NCBI GenBank assembly: GCA_900466005.1
Contig: UEGQ01000001.1
Location: 186,001-250,000 of the forward strand
Origin: Hyphomicrobiales bacterium
Lineage (GTDB): Bacteria; Pseudomonadota; Alphaproteobacteria; Rhizobiales; Rhizobiaceae
DNA: 64,000 nucleotides
Direction of reading: 5' to 3'
The notes below the pieces were generated by a model. That model saw only the letters and a program-made list of their open reading frames with translations, was not told the DNA's origin and did not search any database. This document shows, one piece after another, positions 46,422 through 55,264 of the stretch (position 1 is the stretch's first letter; each line of letters opens with the position of its first letter). Position numbers and translations under genes: made by a program.

Positions 46422-48161
46422 TTGTCTTTGCTTCAAGTCTATATAAAAGCGCTGCGATATCTCGCAACCTATCGGATGAAGGTCGCGCTGGTCGTCGTCG
46501 CCAACATCATCTTGGCCGTCATAACGATCGTGGAGCCGGTGCTTTTCGGACGAATCGTGGACGCGATCTCGGAAAAGCGAGATGCCAGCAGTATTCTCAT
46601 ACTGTGGGGATGTTTCGGCGTATTCAACACCATCGCGTATGTGTTGGTTGCCCGTGAGGCTGACCGCCTGGCGCATGGTCGCCGTGCCGACCTTCTCACG
46701 GAAGCCTTCGGGCGCATCATTTCGATGCCGCTCAACTGGCACCATCAGCGCGGAACCTCCAACGCGCTCCACACCCTGCTTCGCGCAAGCGAGACCCTGT
46801 TCGGGCTCTGGCTCGAGTTCATGCGCACACACCTCGCGACAGCCGTTGCGCTGGCGCTTCTGCTTCCGACGGCGCTCTCGATGGACTTCCGCCTCACGAT
46901 CGTGCTGGTGGTGCTCGGGGTGCTTTACATGATCATCGGCAAGACGGTGATGAACCGCACGAAAGAGGGCCAAGCCTCGGTCGAGAGGCACTATCACACC
47001 GTCTTCTCGCATGTGAGCGACTCGATCAGCAACGTCTCGGTGGTACACAGCTACAATCGCATCGAAGCTGAAACACGGGCGCTGAAGCAATACGCCGAAC
47101 AACTGCTGGCAGCCCAATACCCAGTCCTCGATTGGTGGGCAATTGCCAGCGCCCTGAACCGCATTGCATCGACGATCTCCATGCTGCTCATCCTGGTCGT
47201 CGGGACGATTCTCGTTCAAGCGGGCGAACTGAAGGTCGGTGAGATCATCGCCTTCACCGGTTTCGCGGGTCTTCTGATCGGGCGCCTGGATCAGATGCGC
47301 GCCTTCGCGACGCAGATCTTTGAAGCCCGAGCGAAGCTGGAGGATTTTTACCAGCTCGAAGACTCGGTCCAGGAGCGCGAAGAACCCGCAGGTGCCGGCG
47401 AACTTACCGATGTTCGGGGCGACGTCGAGTTCCGCAACGTATCTTTCGACTTCGCCAACACCACACAGGGCGTCCACGACGTTTCCTTTAAGGTGAAGGC
47501 CGGACAGACGATCGCGATCGTCGGGCCGACGGGCGCCGGCAAGACGACTCTGATCAACCTTCTTCAGCGCGTGCACGAGCCACAAGCCGGGAAGATCTTT
47601 ATCGACGGCGTTGATATTTCTACCGTCACCCGCAAGTCTCTGCGCCATACGATTGCGACTGTCTTTCAGGACGCGGGCCTGCTCAATCGCTCGATCAGCG
47701 AGAACATCCGAATCGGGCGTGAGGATGCCACCGACGAGGACGTCATGAAGGCGGCGGAGGCAGCAGCCGCAGCCGAATTCATCGACAGCCGTCTGGCGGG
47801 CTACACCACACAAGTCGGCGAGCGCGGCAACCGCCTGTCGGGCGGTGAGCGTCAGCGCATCGCGATCGCGCGGGCGATCCTCAAGAATGCACCGATTCTC
47901 GTGCTTGATGAGGCGACGAGTGCACTCGACGTCGAGACCGAAGCACGCGTCAAGGCGGCCATTGACCGGTTGCGCAGGGACAGGACGACCTTCATCATCG
48001 CGCATCGGCTTTCCACGGTTCGCGAAGCCGACATCGTTCTCTTCCTCGACCACGGCAGAATCGTCGAAAAGGGCGGATACGACGAGTTGAGTGCCGGCGG
48101 CGGCCGCTTTGCCGCGCTGCTGAAAACCAGTGGCCTGCTGACAGAAGAGAAGAACGTCTGA
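46422..48161 (+). CDS. ndvA: Beta-1,2-glucan ABC exporter NdvA
   Basis: A 579-residue half-transporter that exports cyclic beta-1,2-glucan to the periplasm. The N-terminal permease has about six helices (LVVVANIILAVITIVEPVLF, LILWGCFGVFNTIAYVLV, then VALALLLPTALSMDFRLTIV). Linker, then ATPase domain: Walker A GPTGAGKTT, Q-loop VFQDAGLLNRSI, signature LSGGERQRIA, Walker B ILVLDEATSALD, H-loop IIAHRLSTV. The start is a TTG at 46422, which gives MSLLQVYIKALRYLA, matching rhizobial NdvA; the ribosome site (AGAGA) is weak. The C-terminus is slightly shorter than in S. meliloti. The sugar-acid SDR gene follows closely. Confidence 0.96.
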   Translation: MSLLQVYIKALRYLATYRMKVALVVVANIILAVITIVEPVLFGRIVDAISEKRDASSILILWGCFGVFNTIAYVLVAREADRLAHGRRADLLTEAFGRIISMPLNWHHQRGTSNALHTLLRASETLFGLWLEFMRTHLATAVALALLLPTALSMDFRLTIVLVVLGVLYMIIGKTVMNRTKEGQASVERHYHTVFSHVSDSISNVSVVHSYNRIEAETRALKQYAEQLLAAQYPVLDWWAIASALNRIASTISMLLILVVGTILVQAGELKVGEIIAFTGFAGLLIGRLDQMRAFATQIFEARAKLEDFYQLEDSVQEREEPAGAGELTDVRGDVEFRNVSFDFANTTQGVHDVSFKVKAGQTIAIVGPTGAGKTTLINLLQRVHEPQAGKIFIDGVDISTVTRKSLRHTIATVFQDAGLLNRSISENIRIGREDATDEDVMKAAEAAAAAEFIDSRLAGYTTQVGERGNRLSGGERQRIAIARAILKNAPILVLDEATSALDVETEARVKAAIDRLRRDRTTFIIAHRLSTVREADIVLFLDHGRIVEKGGYDELSAGGGRFAALLKTSGLLTEEKNV

Positions 48162-48222
48162 AATACGCCGGAAAGCGGTGGCTGCCGCCTCGCCGGAACA
48201 GCAGGTTTCCAGGGAGAACGAC

Positions 48223-48990
48223 TTGCAGGGTTATTCTTTTGATCTCACCGGCCGGACCGCACTTGTCACCGGCTCCTCGCGTGGCCTTGGTTATGCCATC
48301 GCGCGGGCGCTCGGCCAGGCCGGCGCTTTCCTCGTCATCAACGGAACCAACACCACACGCCTCGAGGAAAGCGCCGACAGCCTGAGGGCCGACGGCCTTT
48401 CCGTCAGGACTGCCGTCTTCGACGTGACAAGCGAGAAGTCGGCTGTCGAGGCGTTCACCACATTGGACGCCGACGGGCTGGAGGTCGACATCCTTGTGAA
48501 CAATGCCGGCATCCAGCTTCGCAAGCCGATGGTCGAGCTGTCGCTCGACGAGTGGCGCTCCGTCATCGACACCAATCTCACAAGTTCCTTCATCGTCGGG
48601 CGCGAGGCAGCCAAACGCATGATTCCACGCGGGCGCGGCAAGATCATCAACATCGGCTCGCTGATGAGCGGTCTCGCACGGCCGACCATAGCGCCCTATA
48701 CGGCAGCCAAGGGCGGCATCAAGATGCTGACCCAGGCGATGACCGCCGAATGGGCGGAACACGGCATCCAGGCCAACGCAATCGGCCCCGGTTACATGCT
48801 GACCGAGATGAACCAAGCCCTGACCTCCAATCCACAATTCGACGCATGGGTGAAGGCGCGTACCCCGTCCCGGCGATGGGGCACGCCTGAGGAACTCGTC
48901 GGCACGGCGATCTTTCTCGCCTCCTCCGCGTCCGACTACGTCAACGGCCAGATCATCTATGTGGACGGTGGCATGAGTGCCGTGATCTAA
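48223..48990 (+). CDS. SDR-family oxidoreductase, gluconate 5-dehydrogenase type
   Basis: A short-chain dehydrogenase of about 255 residues. Visible: TGSSRGLGYAIA (nucleotide binding), LVNNAGIQLRKP, NIGSLMSGL (catalytic Ser), YTAAKGG (Tyr/Lys) and GQIIYVDGGMSAV. It is closest to gluconate 5-dehydrogenase/2-deoxy-D-gluconate 3-dehydrogenase (IdnO/KduD group), acting on 2- or 5-keto sugar acids. I chose the TTG at 48223 because GGGAG lies 7 nt upstream; an in-frame GTG at 48178 is the alternative. It is the first gene of the sugar-acid region and is convergent with the dehydratase gene; it may also read through from ndvA, 61 bp upstream. Confidence 0.9.
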   Translation: MQGYSFDLTGRTALVTGSSRGLGYAIARALGQAGAFLVINGTNTTRLEESADSLRADGLSVRTAVFDVTSEKSAVEAFTTLDADGLEVDILVNNAGIQLRKPMVELSLDEWRSVIDTNLTSSFIVGREAAKRMIPRGRGKIINIGSLMSGLARPTIAPYTAAKGGIKMLTQAMTAEWAEHGIQANAIGPGYMLTEMNQALTSNPQFDAWVKARTPSRRWGTPEELVGTAIFLASSASDYVNGQIIYVDGGMSAVI

Positions 48991-49025
48991 GGACGGTGGG
49001 GACGCAGCGCCCCCGCCGCGGACGG

Positions 49026-50810
49026 TCAGTGATTATGCCGCGGCAGCTTCTCGGCCAGTTTTCGGAACTCCGGCGCTCCTTCGATCACCGCACCGTCGGA
49101 CAGCTGGGTCACCGTCTTGCGATAGATCATCTGCCAGGGCGTCGCGTCCGGAGGCACAGCGGGCAGACCTTCCGTTTTGCGTCTTGCAATCTCGGCATCC
49201 TCCACAAGTGCGTCACAACGGCCATTGTTGAAATCGATGCGGATGATGTCCCCATTCCTCAACCAAGAGAGCCCGCCACCCGCCGCGCTTTCGGGGGACG
49301 CGTTCAGGATCGAGGGACTGTCGGCCGTTCCAGACTGACGGCCGTCGCCGATCGTCGGCAGGCTCATGATGCCGCGCTTGAGGAGAGCGTCCGGCGGCTG
49401 CATGTTGACGACCTCGGCCGAACCCGGCCATCCACGCGGTCCCGCACCACGAATGACGAGAATGGTGTTCTCGTCGATTCCGAGCTCCGGATTGTTGATA
49501 TTGCAGTGGTAATCCTCGGACCCGTCGAACACCACCGCCTTTCCTTCGAATACGCCTTCGCGTCCCGGATGACGAAGGTAGCGGGCGCGGAATTCTTCCG
49601 AGACGACGCTCATCTTCATGATGGCGAAGTCGAAGAGATTGCCTTTGAGGACGAGGAAGCCGGCGCGCTCCTTGAGCGGCGCGTCGAACGGACGGATCAC
49701 CTCGCGGTCACACGCCTCCCTTCCTTCAAGATTTTCCGCCATCGTCTTGCCAGTCACCGTCGGACAACCGCCGTCCAGCTTGCCGGCCTTCAGGAGTTCC
49801 CACATGACAGCAGGGACGCCTCCCGCACGATGGAAACGTTCGCCGAGATAGGCGCCGGCCGGCTGTACGTTGGCAAGAAGCGGGATGTCGTAGCCGTGGA
49901 CCTGCCAGTCCTCCGGATAGAGCTCGACTCCTGCGTGCTTCGCCATCGCTGCGAGATGCGGCTGTGCATTCGTCGAGCCGCCGATTGCCGAATTGACACG
50001 GATCGCGTTGAGAAAAGCTTCACGGGTAAGGATATCGGAAGGCTTCACGTCTTCGAGCACGAGTTCGACGGCGCGGCGCCCGGTCCGGTATGCCATCTGC
50101 CCGCGTTCGCGGTAAGCCGCCGGGATGGCGGCACAACCTGTCAACGACATGCCGAGCACCTCGGCCATGGCGTTCATGGTCGAAGCGGTTCCCATCGTGT
50201 TGCAATGGCCGACCGAGGGCGCGGAATCGAGCGCGGCCTCCAGAAACTCTTCGCGCGAGATCTCGCCCGCCGCATACTTGCGCCGCGAGCGCCAGATCAC
50301 GGTGCCGGAGCCGACGAGATCACCGTCGTGCCATCCGTCGAGCATCGGGCCACCCGAGAGCACAATCGCCGGAATATTGACGGTGGAAGCGGCCATCAGA
50401 GAGGACGGTGTGGTCTTGTCGCAACCCGTCGTGAGGACGACCCCGTCAAGCGGATAACCATAGAGGATCTCGACGAGGCCGAGATAGGCGAGGTTGCGAT
50501 CTAGCGCTGCCGTAGGCCGCTTGCAATTTTCAAACAGGGGGTGAGTCGGAAACTCTATCGGAATGCCCCCGGCATCGCGAATGCCGTCGCGGACGCGGCG
50601 GGCAAGTTCGAGGTGGTGGCGATTACAGGGATTGAGATCACTGCCGCTCTGGGCGATCCCGATGATCGGCTTTCCGGACCTCAGTTCCTCCGGCGTGATG
50701 CCGTAATTCATGAAGCGCTCGAGGTAGAGCGCCGTCATGTCGGCATGGTCCGGGTTGTCGAACCAATCCTGCGAGCGCAATCTGCGTCGTTCCTTCTTGT
50801 CCTCGGTCAT
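49026..50810 (-). CDS. IlvD/Edd-family sugar-acid dehydratase
   Basis: A 594-residue iron-sulfur dehydratase. Length and sequence place it in the aldonate group (D-xylonate/L-arabinonate dehydratase) rather than IlvD or Edd. Cluster Cys are in [20 protein letters not shown] and [12 protein letters not shown]; the [12 protein letters not shown] segment near the C-terminus is family-typical. The expected product is a 2-keto-3-deoxy sugar acid. Third gene of the minus operon, 11 bp after the LtnD-like gene. Its ribosome site lies inside that gap. The substrate cannot be told from sequence. Confidence 0.9.
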   Translation of the reverse strand: MTEDKKERRRLRSQDWFDNPDHADMTALYLERFMNYGITPEELRSGKPIIGIAQSGSDLNPCNRHHLELARRVRDGIRDAGGIPIEFPTHPLFENCKRPTAALDRNLAYLGLVEILYGYPLDGVVLTTGCDKTTPSSLMAASTVNIPAIVLSGGPMLDGWHDGDLVGSGTVIWRSRRKYAAGEISREEFLEAALDSAPSVGHCNTMGTASTMNAMAEVLGMSLTGCAAIPAAYRERGQMAYRTGRRAVELVLEDVKPSDILTREAFLNAIRVNSAIGGSTNAQPHLAAMAKHAGVELYPEDWQVHGYDIPLLANVQPAGAYLGERFHRAGGVPAVMWELLKAGKLDGGCPTVTGKTMAENLEGREACDREVIRPFDAPLKERAGFLVLKGNLFDFAIMKMSVVSEEFRARYLRHPGREGVFEGKAVVFDGSEDYHCNINNPELGIDENTILVIRGAGPRGWPGSAEVVNMQPPDALLKRGIMSLPTIGDGRQSGTADSPSILNASPESAAGGGLSWLRNGDIIRIDFNNGRCDALVEDAEIARRKTEGLPAVPPDATPWQMIYRKTVTQLSDGAVIEGAPEFRKLAEKLPRHNH

Positions 50811-50821
50811 GTCTTCTCACC

Positions 50822-51721
50822 TTATGCCTTGTGTCCGTTCAACCGTTCGAGGTGGAGAAGCAAGGCACTGTGATCCTGCTCTCCGCCGCCGGCAGCGACG
50901 AATTCAGAAAACTCGCTTCGAACCCGCTCCGTCAGCGGCAGCTCAAGCGAATACTGGTCGGCCATCGACATGACCGCGTCGAGGTCCTTCAGCTGCAGCC
51001 GCGAGGGGCCGCCCGGTTTGAAGTCGCGGGCAATCATCCGGGCACCGTGCAGTTCCAGGATCCGGCTTTCGGCGAACCCTCCGCGTATTGCCTCTCGGAA
51101 TCTCTCCCGGGAGGCCCCACCCGCCTCGACCAGCACCATCGCCTCGGCCACCGCGCCGATCGTGATCGCGACGATCTGCTGATTGGCGAGCTTGCAGATT
51201 TGCCCCGCACCGCTCGGACCGACATGAGTCACCCGGCCGAGCGCGGCAAAGACGGCCGCGAGACGCTCAACCACTGCTGCATCCCCGCCGGCCATGATAG
51301 CCAGGGTGCCGGCTTCTGCTCCGACGACACCTCCGGAAACGGGTGCATCAAGATGGTGTATCGCGCGCGCCGCAAGCCGCGCCGCATGGTCTTTCGCGAT
51401 CGGTGGTGCGATCGAACTCGTGTCGACCAGAACGGTGCCGGGACGAAGGGCGTCCGCACAACCGGACGTGAAGAGAACTTTCTCCACCGCCTTGCCGTCG
51501 CTTAACATCGTGAACGCGACGTCGACGCCGCGCGCAGCATCCGCCGGCGTTGCAGCGACATCTGCGCCTGCCGAACGCAGTGCCTCCGCCTTCGACATGT
51601 CCCTGTTCCAGACCGTCACCTTGAAGCCGGCACCAAGCAGACGCCGGACCATCGGCGCCCCCATCAGACCCGTACCGAGAAAAGCGATACTCGGAAGCCC
51701 ATTGTGGCTGGTATCGATCAC
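50822..51721 (-). CDS. 3-hydroxyisobutyrate dehydrogenase-family reductase, LtnD-like
   Basis: A 299-residue beta-hydroxyacid dehydrogenase. The NAD motif is FLGTGLMGAPMVRRLL, the substrate-binding signature DAPVSGGVVGAEAGTL, and the catalytic Lys lies in GAGQICKLANQ. The group includes L-threonate 2-dehydrogenase LtnD and tartronate semialdehyde reductase. The start overlaps the DenD stop (ATGA), showing translational coupling. In known threonate/erythronate clusters this gene sits with a DUF1537 kinase; none is present here. Confidence 0.88.
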   Translation of the reverse strand: MIDTSHNGLPSIAFLGTGLMGAPMVRRLLGAGFKVTVWNRDMSKAEALRSAGADVAATPADAARGVDVAFTMLSDGKAVEKVLFTSGCADALRPGTVLVDTSSIAPPIAKDHAARLAARAIHHLDAPVSGGVVGAEAGTLAIMAGGDAAVVERLAAVFAALGRVTHVGPSGAGQICKLANQQIVAITIGAVAEAMVLVEAGGASRERFREAIRGGFAESRILELHGARMIARDFKPGGPSRLQLKDLDAVMSMADQYSLELPLTERVRSEFSEFVAAGGGEQDHSALLLHLERLNGHKA

Positions 51722-52701
51722 AGCTTTCCTCCCATCTCGTCTTCAATGTGAACGCGAATGATCTCATCGAACGACTTTTCGGCAACAAAGCCAAGAGCCA
51801 TCGCGCGCTTGGCCTCGAAGCCCGGCGCCCATCCGGCAACCATCTTCATGATCATCTCGTCCGGCTCACGTCGGATAAGCCGGACCGCCTTCTCGCCGGC
51901 AACACGCCGGAGTGCCTCGATCTGCTCGCCGACGGTCGCACTCAGACCCGGCATGGAGAGGTTCCGGCGGGGCCCGACCTTCTCAAGGTCGATCGTGGCA
52001 CCATGAACGAGAAATCCCACGGCCGAGCGCGGCGAGGCGTGCCAGTGGCGGACATCCTCGCTGACGGGCAGGACAGCCTCCTGTCCGGCCAGAGGCTCAC
52101 GCAGAATGCTCGAAAAGAAGCCGGAGGCAGCCTTGTTCGGTTTTCCAGGCCGGATGCATATCGTCGGCAGCCGGATTCCGATTCCGTCAAAAAAGCCGCG
52201 ACGGCTGTAGTCGGCCAGCAACAGCTCACAGATGGCTTTCTGCGTTCCGTAGCTGGTGAGCGGCGTCGAATGGAAGTCATCGGGAATGGGATAGGGCAAC
52301 GGCGCACCGAAGACGGCGATCGACGAGGTGAAGACGACACGTGGCCGATAGCCCTCATCGTTATTGGCCTCCCGAATCGCGTCGAACAGGTAACGGGTGC
52401 CGTCGAGGTTTATACGATAGCCCTTGTCGAAGTCGAGCTCGGCCTCGCCGGAAACGATCGCCGCCAGATGGAAGATGACGTCAGGCCGCGCAGCTATGAG
52501 TCTTCCCGCCGCGCCGGGGGCCGAGAGATCGGCGAGCTCGGTTACGACCCTGCCGGCGTACCCAGTAGGGGCTTCCGGCGCCACTACGTCCGCCAAGGTC
52601 ATTACCTCGATCGGATGACCTCCAAGGCTGCCTGATGCAGCGAGACGAGCTGCGAGCTTGCGCCCAACCATTCCCGCTGCACCGATGATAAGAACGTGCA
52701 T
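51718..52701 (-). CDS. NAD-dependent epimerase/dehydratase family protein, D-erythronate dehydrogenase (DenD)-like
   Basis: A 327-residue extended SDR. Nucleotide motif GAAGMVGRKLA at about 7-17; VVFTSSIAVFG and the catalytic YGTQK follow. The length, the SGEAELDFDKGYRIN segment and the C-terminal tail match the DenD group that oxidises D-erythronate at C2. I chose the ATG at 52701 because a GGAGGAG site lies 9 nt upstream. Head of a three-gene minus operon, divergent from the FAD dehydrogenase gene, with the 19-bp operator-like palindrome between them. Confidence 0.85.
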   Translation of the reverse strand: MHVLIIGAAGMVGRKLAARLAASGSLGGHPIEVMTLADVVAPEAPTGYAGRVVTELADLSAPGAAGRLIAARPDVIFHLAAIVSGEAELDFDKGYRINLDGTRYLFDAIREANNDEGYRPRVVFTSSIAVFGAPLPYPIPDDFHSTPLTSYGTQKAICELLLADYSRRGFFDGIGIRLPTICIRPGKPNKAASGFFSSILREPLAGQEAVLPVSEDVRHWHASPRSAVGFLVHGATIDLEKVGPRRNLSMPGLSATVGEQIEALRRVAGEKAVRLIRREPDEMIMKMVAGWAPGFEAKRAMALGFVAEKSFDEIIRVHIEDEMGGKL

Positions 52702-52750
52702 GAAGACTTCTCCTCCAGGGCGCACCAGACCGCGCATCAAATTGTGTTGT

Positions 52751-52769
52751 AAGGTTGTCTGATAACCTT
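52751..52769. promoter_or_regulatory. GntR-type operator candidate, divergent promoter region
   Basis: AAGGTTGTCTGATAACCTT is a 19-bp palindrome with 8 of 9 pairs matching. It lies 49 bp from the DenD ATG and 68 bp from the FAD dehydrogenase ATG. A copy (15 of 19 bases) lies at 55182-55200 upstream of the FAH-TRAP operon. Best candidate binding site for the GntR regulator at 54313-55029. Confidence 0.6.
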
Positions 52770-52837
52770 ATATGATCCGCTTGAGAATAGACAATTTGCT
52801 CCGCTGATCCATACCTGAAGATCATGAAGGCCCGAAA

Positions 52838-54277
52838 ATGCACAGCTCCTATATCACTGCCGATCTGCAGGCTGCTCTCCGTGCCCGCGTGGGCGATGCC
52901 GCGATCCTGACCGAGGCGGCGGAAATGTTGCCCTTTTGCCGCGACTGGCACGGCGACGTCACCAGCAATGCTGTTGCGGTGATACGGCCCCGCTCGACTG
53001 CCGAGGTGTGCGAAGCAGTCCGCGCCTGTCGGGAACTCGGCCTCTCGATCGTTCCGCAAGGCGGCAATACCGGGCTTGTTCTCGGCGCCATCCCGGATCG
53101 ACCGGAAAATCAGGTGATCCTGAGTCTGGAGCGAATGAAAGCCGTGCGCTCCGTCGACCCGGACGACTTCTCGATGGTCGTCGAAGCCGGATGCATACTT
53201 GCCGAGGCAAAAGAGATTGCTGCTTCGAAGGGCATGTTCTTTCCTCTTGCACTCGGAGCACAGGGCAGCTGCCGGATCGGCGGCAACGTCTCGACCAATG
53301 CCGGCGGCATAAACGTTCTGCGCTATGGGATGACGCGGGAGCTGGTGCTCGGCCTGGAGGTCGTGCTGCCAGATGGAACGGTCTTCGACGCCCTCTCCAC
53401 GCTCAGGAAGGACAACCGCGGGATCGATCTCAAGCAATTGTTCATTGGCGCAGAAGGTACACTCGGCATTGTCACCGCCGTCGCCGTGAAGCTGACACCC
53501 TGTCCGGATAGTGTGGCCACCGCCCTTCTCGGGCTGAACTCGCTGGAAGACGTCATGCAACTGTATCGGCGTGCGCGCCGCGATTGTTGTGATCTCATGT
53601 CCGCCTTCGAATTCATGCCTCCCATTGCCTTCACGCTCGCCCGAGAGGCCATGCCCGATCTCGCAATGCCGATCGGCGGAGACTGCCCCGTCTATGTGCT
53701 GATGGAAATTTCCGGCTCCGGCCTCGTCGACGTGGACGAGTTGATGCAACGCTTCCTGGAGAATGTGCTGGAGGACGGACTGGTGATCGACGGCGTCGTC
53801 GCCGCTTCCGCCGCCCAGGCGCGCAACCTGTGGCTCTTCCGGGAGGGAATGAATGAAGGTCAGGCGAGACGTGGAATGCATTTACGCACGGATATTTCGG
53901 TGCAGCTATCGCGCCTTCCCGACTTCGTAAGGGAAGCCGAGGCTGCCGTCGCGGCCGCAGCACCGGATTGCATCTGCGTGTCATACGGTCACGTCGGCGA
54001 CGGTAACGTGCATCTGAACGTTATGCCCCCATCGGGATTATCGGCGGCCGAACGATCGGTTCGCATCCACACAGCCAAGAAGGCGATCAACACCGTGCTC
54101 GACCGCTATCACGGCAGCATCAGCGCGGAGCACGGCATCGGTCGGCTGAAGCGCACCGACTTCGAGGAGCGGTTGCCCGATGTTCAGCGCCACCTGCTGA
54201 CCGCGATCAAGAAGGCCATTGATCCGGCAATGGTCATGAATCCCAGATGCCAATTGAATTTGGGGGAATTTTCGTAG
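52838..54277 (+). CDS. FAD-linked 2-hydroxyacid dehydrogenase (GlcD/D2HGDH family)
   Basis: A 479-residue VAO-type flavoprotein. The FAD-binding_4 domain (about 40-215) has the PP-loop-like VPQGGNTGLVLG, GSCRIGGNVSTNAGG and FIGAEGTLGIVTA. The C-terminal oxidase domain has SYGHVGDGNVHLNVM, with the metal-ligand His residues, and SAEHGIGRLKR. The family oxidises D-2-hydroxyacids (glycolate, D-lactate, 2-hydroxyglutarate), passing electrons to ETF or quinones. It is the only adjacent FAD enzyme and probably performs one oxidation in the sugar-acid route. The GntR gene follows 35 bp later. Confidence 0.9.
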   Translation: MHSSYITADLQAALRARVGDAAILTEAAEMLPFCRDWHGDVTSNAVAVIRPRSTAEVCEAVRACRELGLSIVPQGGNTGLVLGAIPDRPENQVILSLERMKAVRSVDPDDFSMVVEAGCILAEAKEIAASKGMFFPLALGAQGSCRIGGNVSTNAGGINVLRYGMTRELVLGLEVVLPDGTVFDALSTLRKDNRGIDLKQLFIGAEGTLGIVTAVAVKLTPCPDSVATALLGLNSLEDVMQLYRRARRDCCDLMSAFEFMPPIAFTLAREAMPDLAMPIGGDCPVYVLMEISGSGLVDVDELMQRFLENVLEDGLVIDGVVAASAAQARNLWLFREGMNEGQARRGMHLRTDISVQLSRLPDFVREAEAAVAAAAPDCICVSYGHVGDGNVHLNVMPPSGLSAAERSVRIHTAKKAINTVLDRYHGSISAEHGIGRLKRTDFEERLPDVQRHLLTAIKKAIDPAMVMNPRCQLNLGEFS

Positions 54278-54312
54278 AATAAGCGAGGATTGTTCGGGAG
54301 GTAGTGTTTTCC

Positions 54313-55029
54313 ATGGCGATAGACTTCAGCCAGATCAGGCGAAGCGAGCATCTACCGGCGCGGATTGCGACCCATATCGCACGCGAGATCAGTGAGGGCC
54401 GCATCAAACCGGGCGACAAGCTGCCAACCGAGCACATTCTGGCCAAGGCGTTCGGCGTCAGCCGATCGGTGGTGCGCGAGGCGATCGCGCAATTGCGTAA
54501 CGAAGGGCTCGTCGAGACACGGCAGGGCGTCGGCGCCTTCGTGAGGGATATGCATACGCGTCCGACGATCCGGATCGAACAGGAAGAGCTCGTCGACCGC
54601 GAGAGTTTCCGCAGCCTCTTCCAGCTCCGCATGCCGCTCGAGATCGAGGCCGCCGGCCTCGCCGCAGTTCACTATGACTCCGAGGATATGAAACAACTCA
54701 ACGCTGCGCTCGATCTGATGACCGGAGCCGAAAAATGGACCGAGCAAGGCATTCTCGCCGATCTTGCGTTCCATCGCGCCCTCGCCGCCGCGACCCATAA
54801 CGAATACTTCCCCCTTTTCATCGGCTTTATCGCCGAACGGATCAGCCATGCTATCAACGCGGCACGTGCAACGGCCGTGCTTGAGGAGATCGTCGAGGTG
54901 ACGATCGCCGAACATGTGGTGATCCGCGACGCCGTCGCGCTGCGCGACCCGCTGAAGGCACGCGACGCCATGCGCCAACACCTGCTTGGTGCTGCATCCC
55001 GGCTCGATCTCACACTCGAGACCTTCTAG
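54313..55029 (+). CDS. FadR-subfamily GntR regulator of the sugar-acid cluster
   Basis: A 238-residue regulator. The N-terminal winged HTH (about 15-80) has ISEGRIKPGDKLPTEHILAK and VSRSVVREAIAQLRNEGLVE; the C-terminal FCD helical domain (about 95-235) binds the effector, with metal-site His/Asp in ADLAFHRALAAATHN, RISHAINAARAT and EHVVIRDAVALRD. FCD regulators typically sense the pathway acid. I prefer the ATG at 54313; a GTG at 54304 lies too near the GGGAGG site. The 19-bp palindromes at 52751 and 55182 on its two sides are its likely targets. Confidence 0.9.
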   Translation: MAIDFSQIRRSEHLPARIATHIAREISEGRIKPGDKLPTEHILAKAFGVSRSVVREAIAQLRNEGLVETRQGVGAFVRDMHTRPTIRIEQEELVDRESFRSLFQLRMPLEIEAAGLAAVHYDSEDMKQLNAALDLMTGAEKWTEQGILADLAFHRALAAATHNEYFPLFIGFIAERISHAINAARATAVLEEIVEVTIAEHVVIRDAVALRDPLKARDAMRQHLLGAASRLDLTLETF

Positions 55030-55181
55030 CAGACAGCGGCGGCAGATTTCGGCAGCAGATCACGCAGGCTCCCCCGTTCTTGACCGTCGAACCGTGCCGC
55101 GATCGGACCCGGCAATTTTCCCGCCGGACGCTTCTTTCCACGCTGGACACGAGCAACACAGAGTAATAAAAGATCAGCGGT

Positions 55182-55200
55182 AATGTTGTCTGACATCCTG
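55182..55200. promoter_or_regulatory. GntR-type operator candidate before the FAH-TRAP operon
   Basis: AATGTTGTCTGACATCCTG matches the site at 52751 at 15 of 19 positions, including the core GTTGTCTGA-Y-A; TGTCTGACA inside it is a perfect 9-bp palindrome. It ends 64 bp before the FAH start, in the 235-bp gap after gntR. Confidence 0.55.
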
Positions 55201-55264
55201 ACAATACGGCAACGAACCGCTTCGGAGGCCGTCCGTTGAAACGGGAAGCTGGGGAGGAACAAGG

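Noticed and set aside
46248..48053. 601-codon frame antisense to ndvA
   Set aside because: Shadow of a gene with complete ABC-transporter motifs.
48178..48222. GTG start for the SDR gene at 48178
   Set aside because: No Shine-Dalgarno site before it and the extra 15 residues are not family-like; the TTG at 48223 has GGGAG 7 nt upstream.
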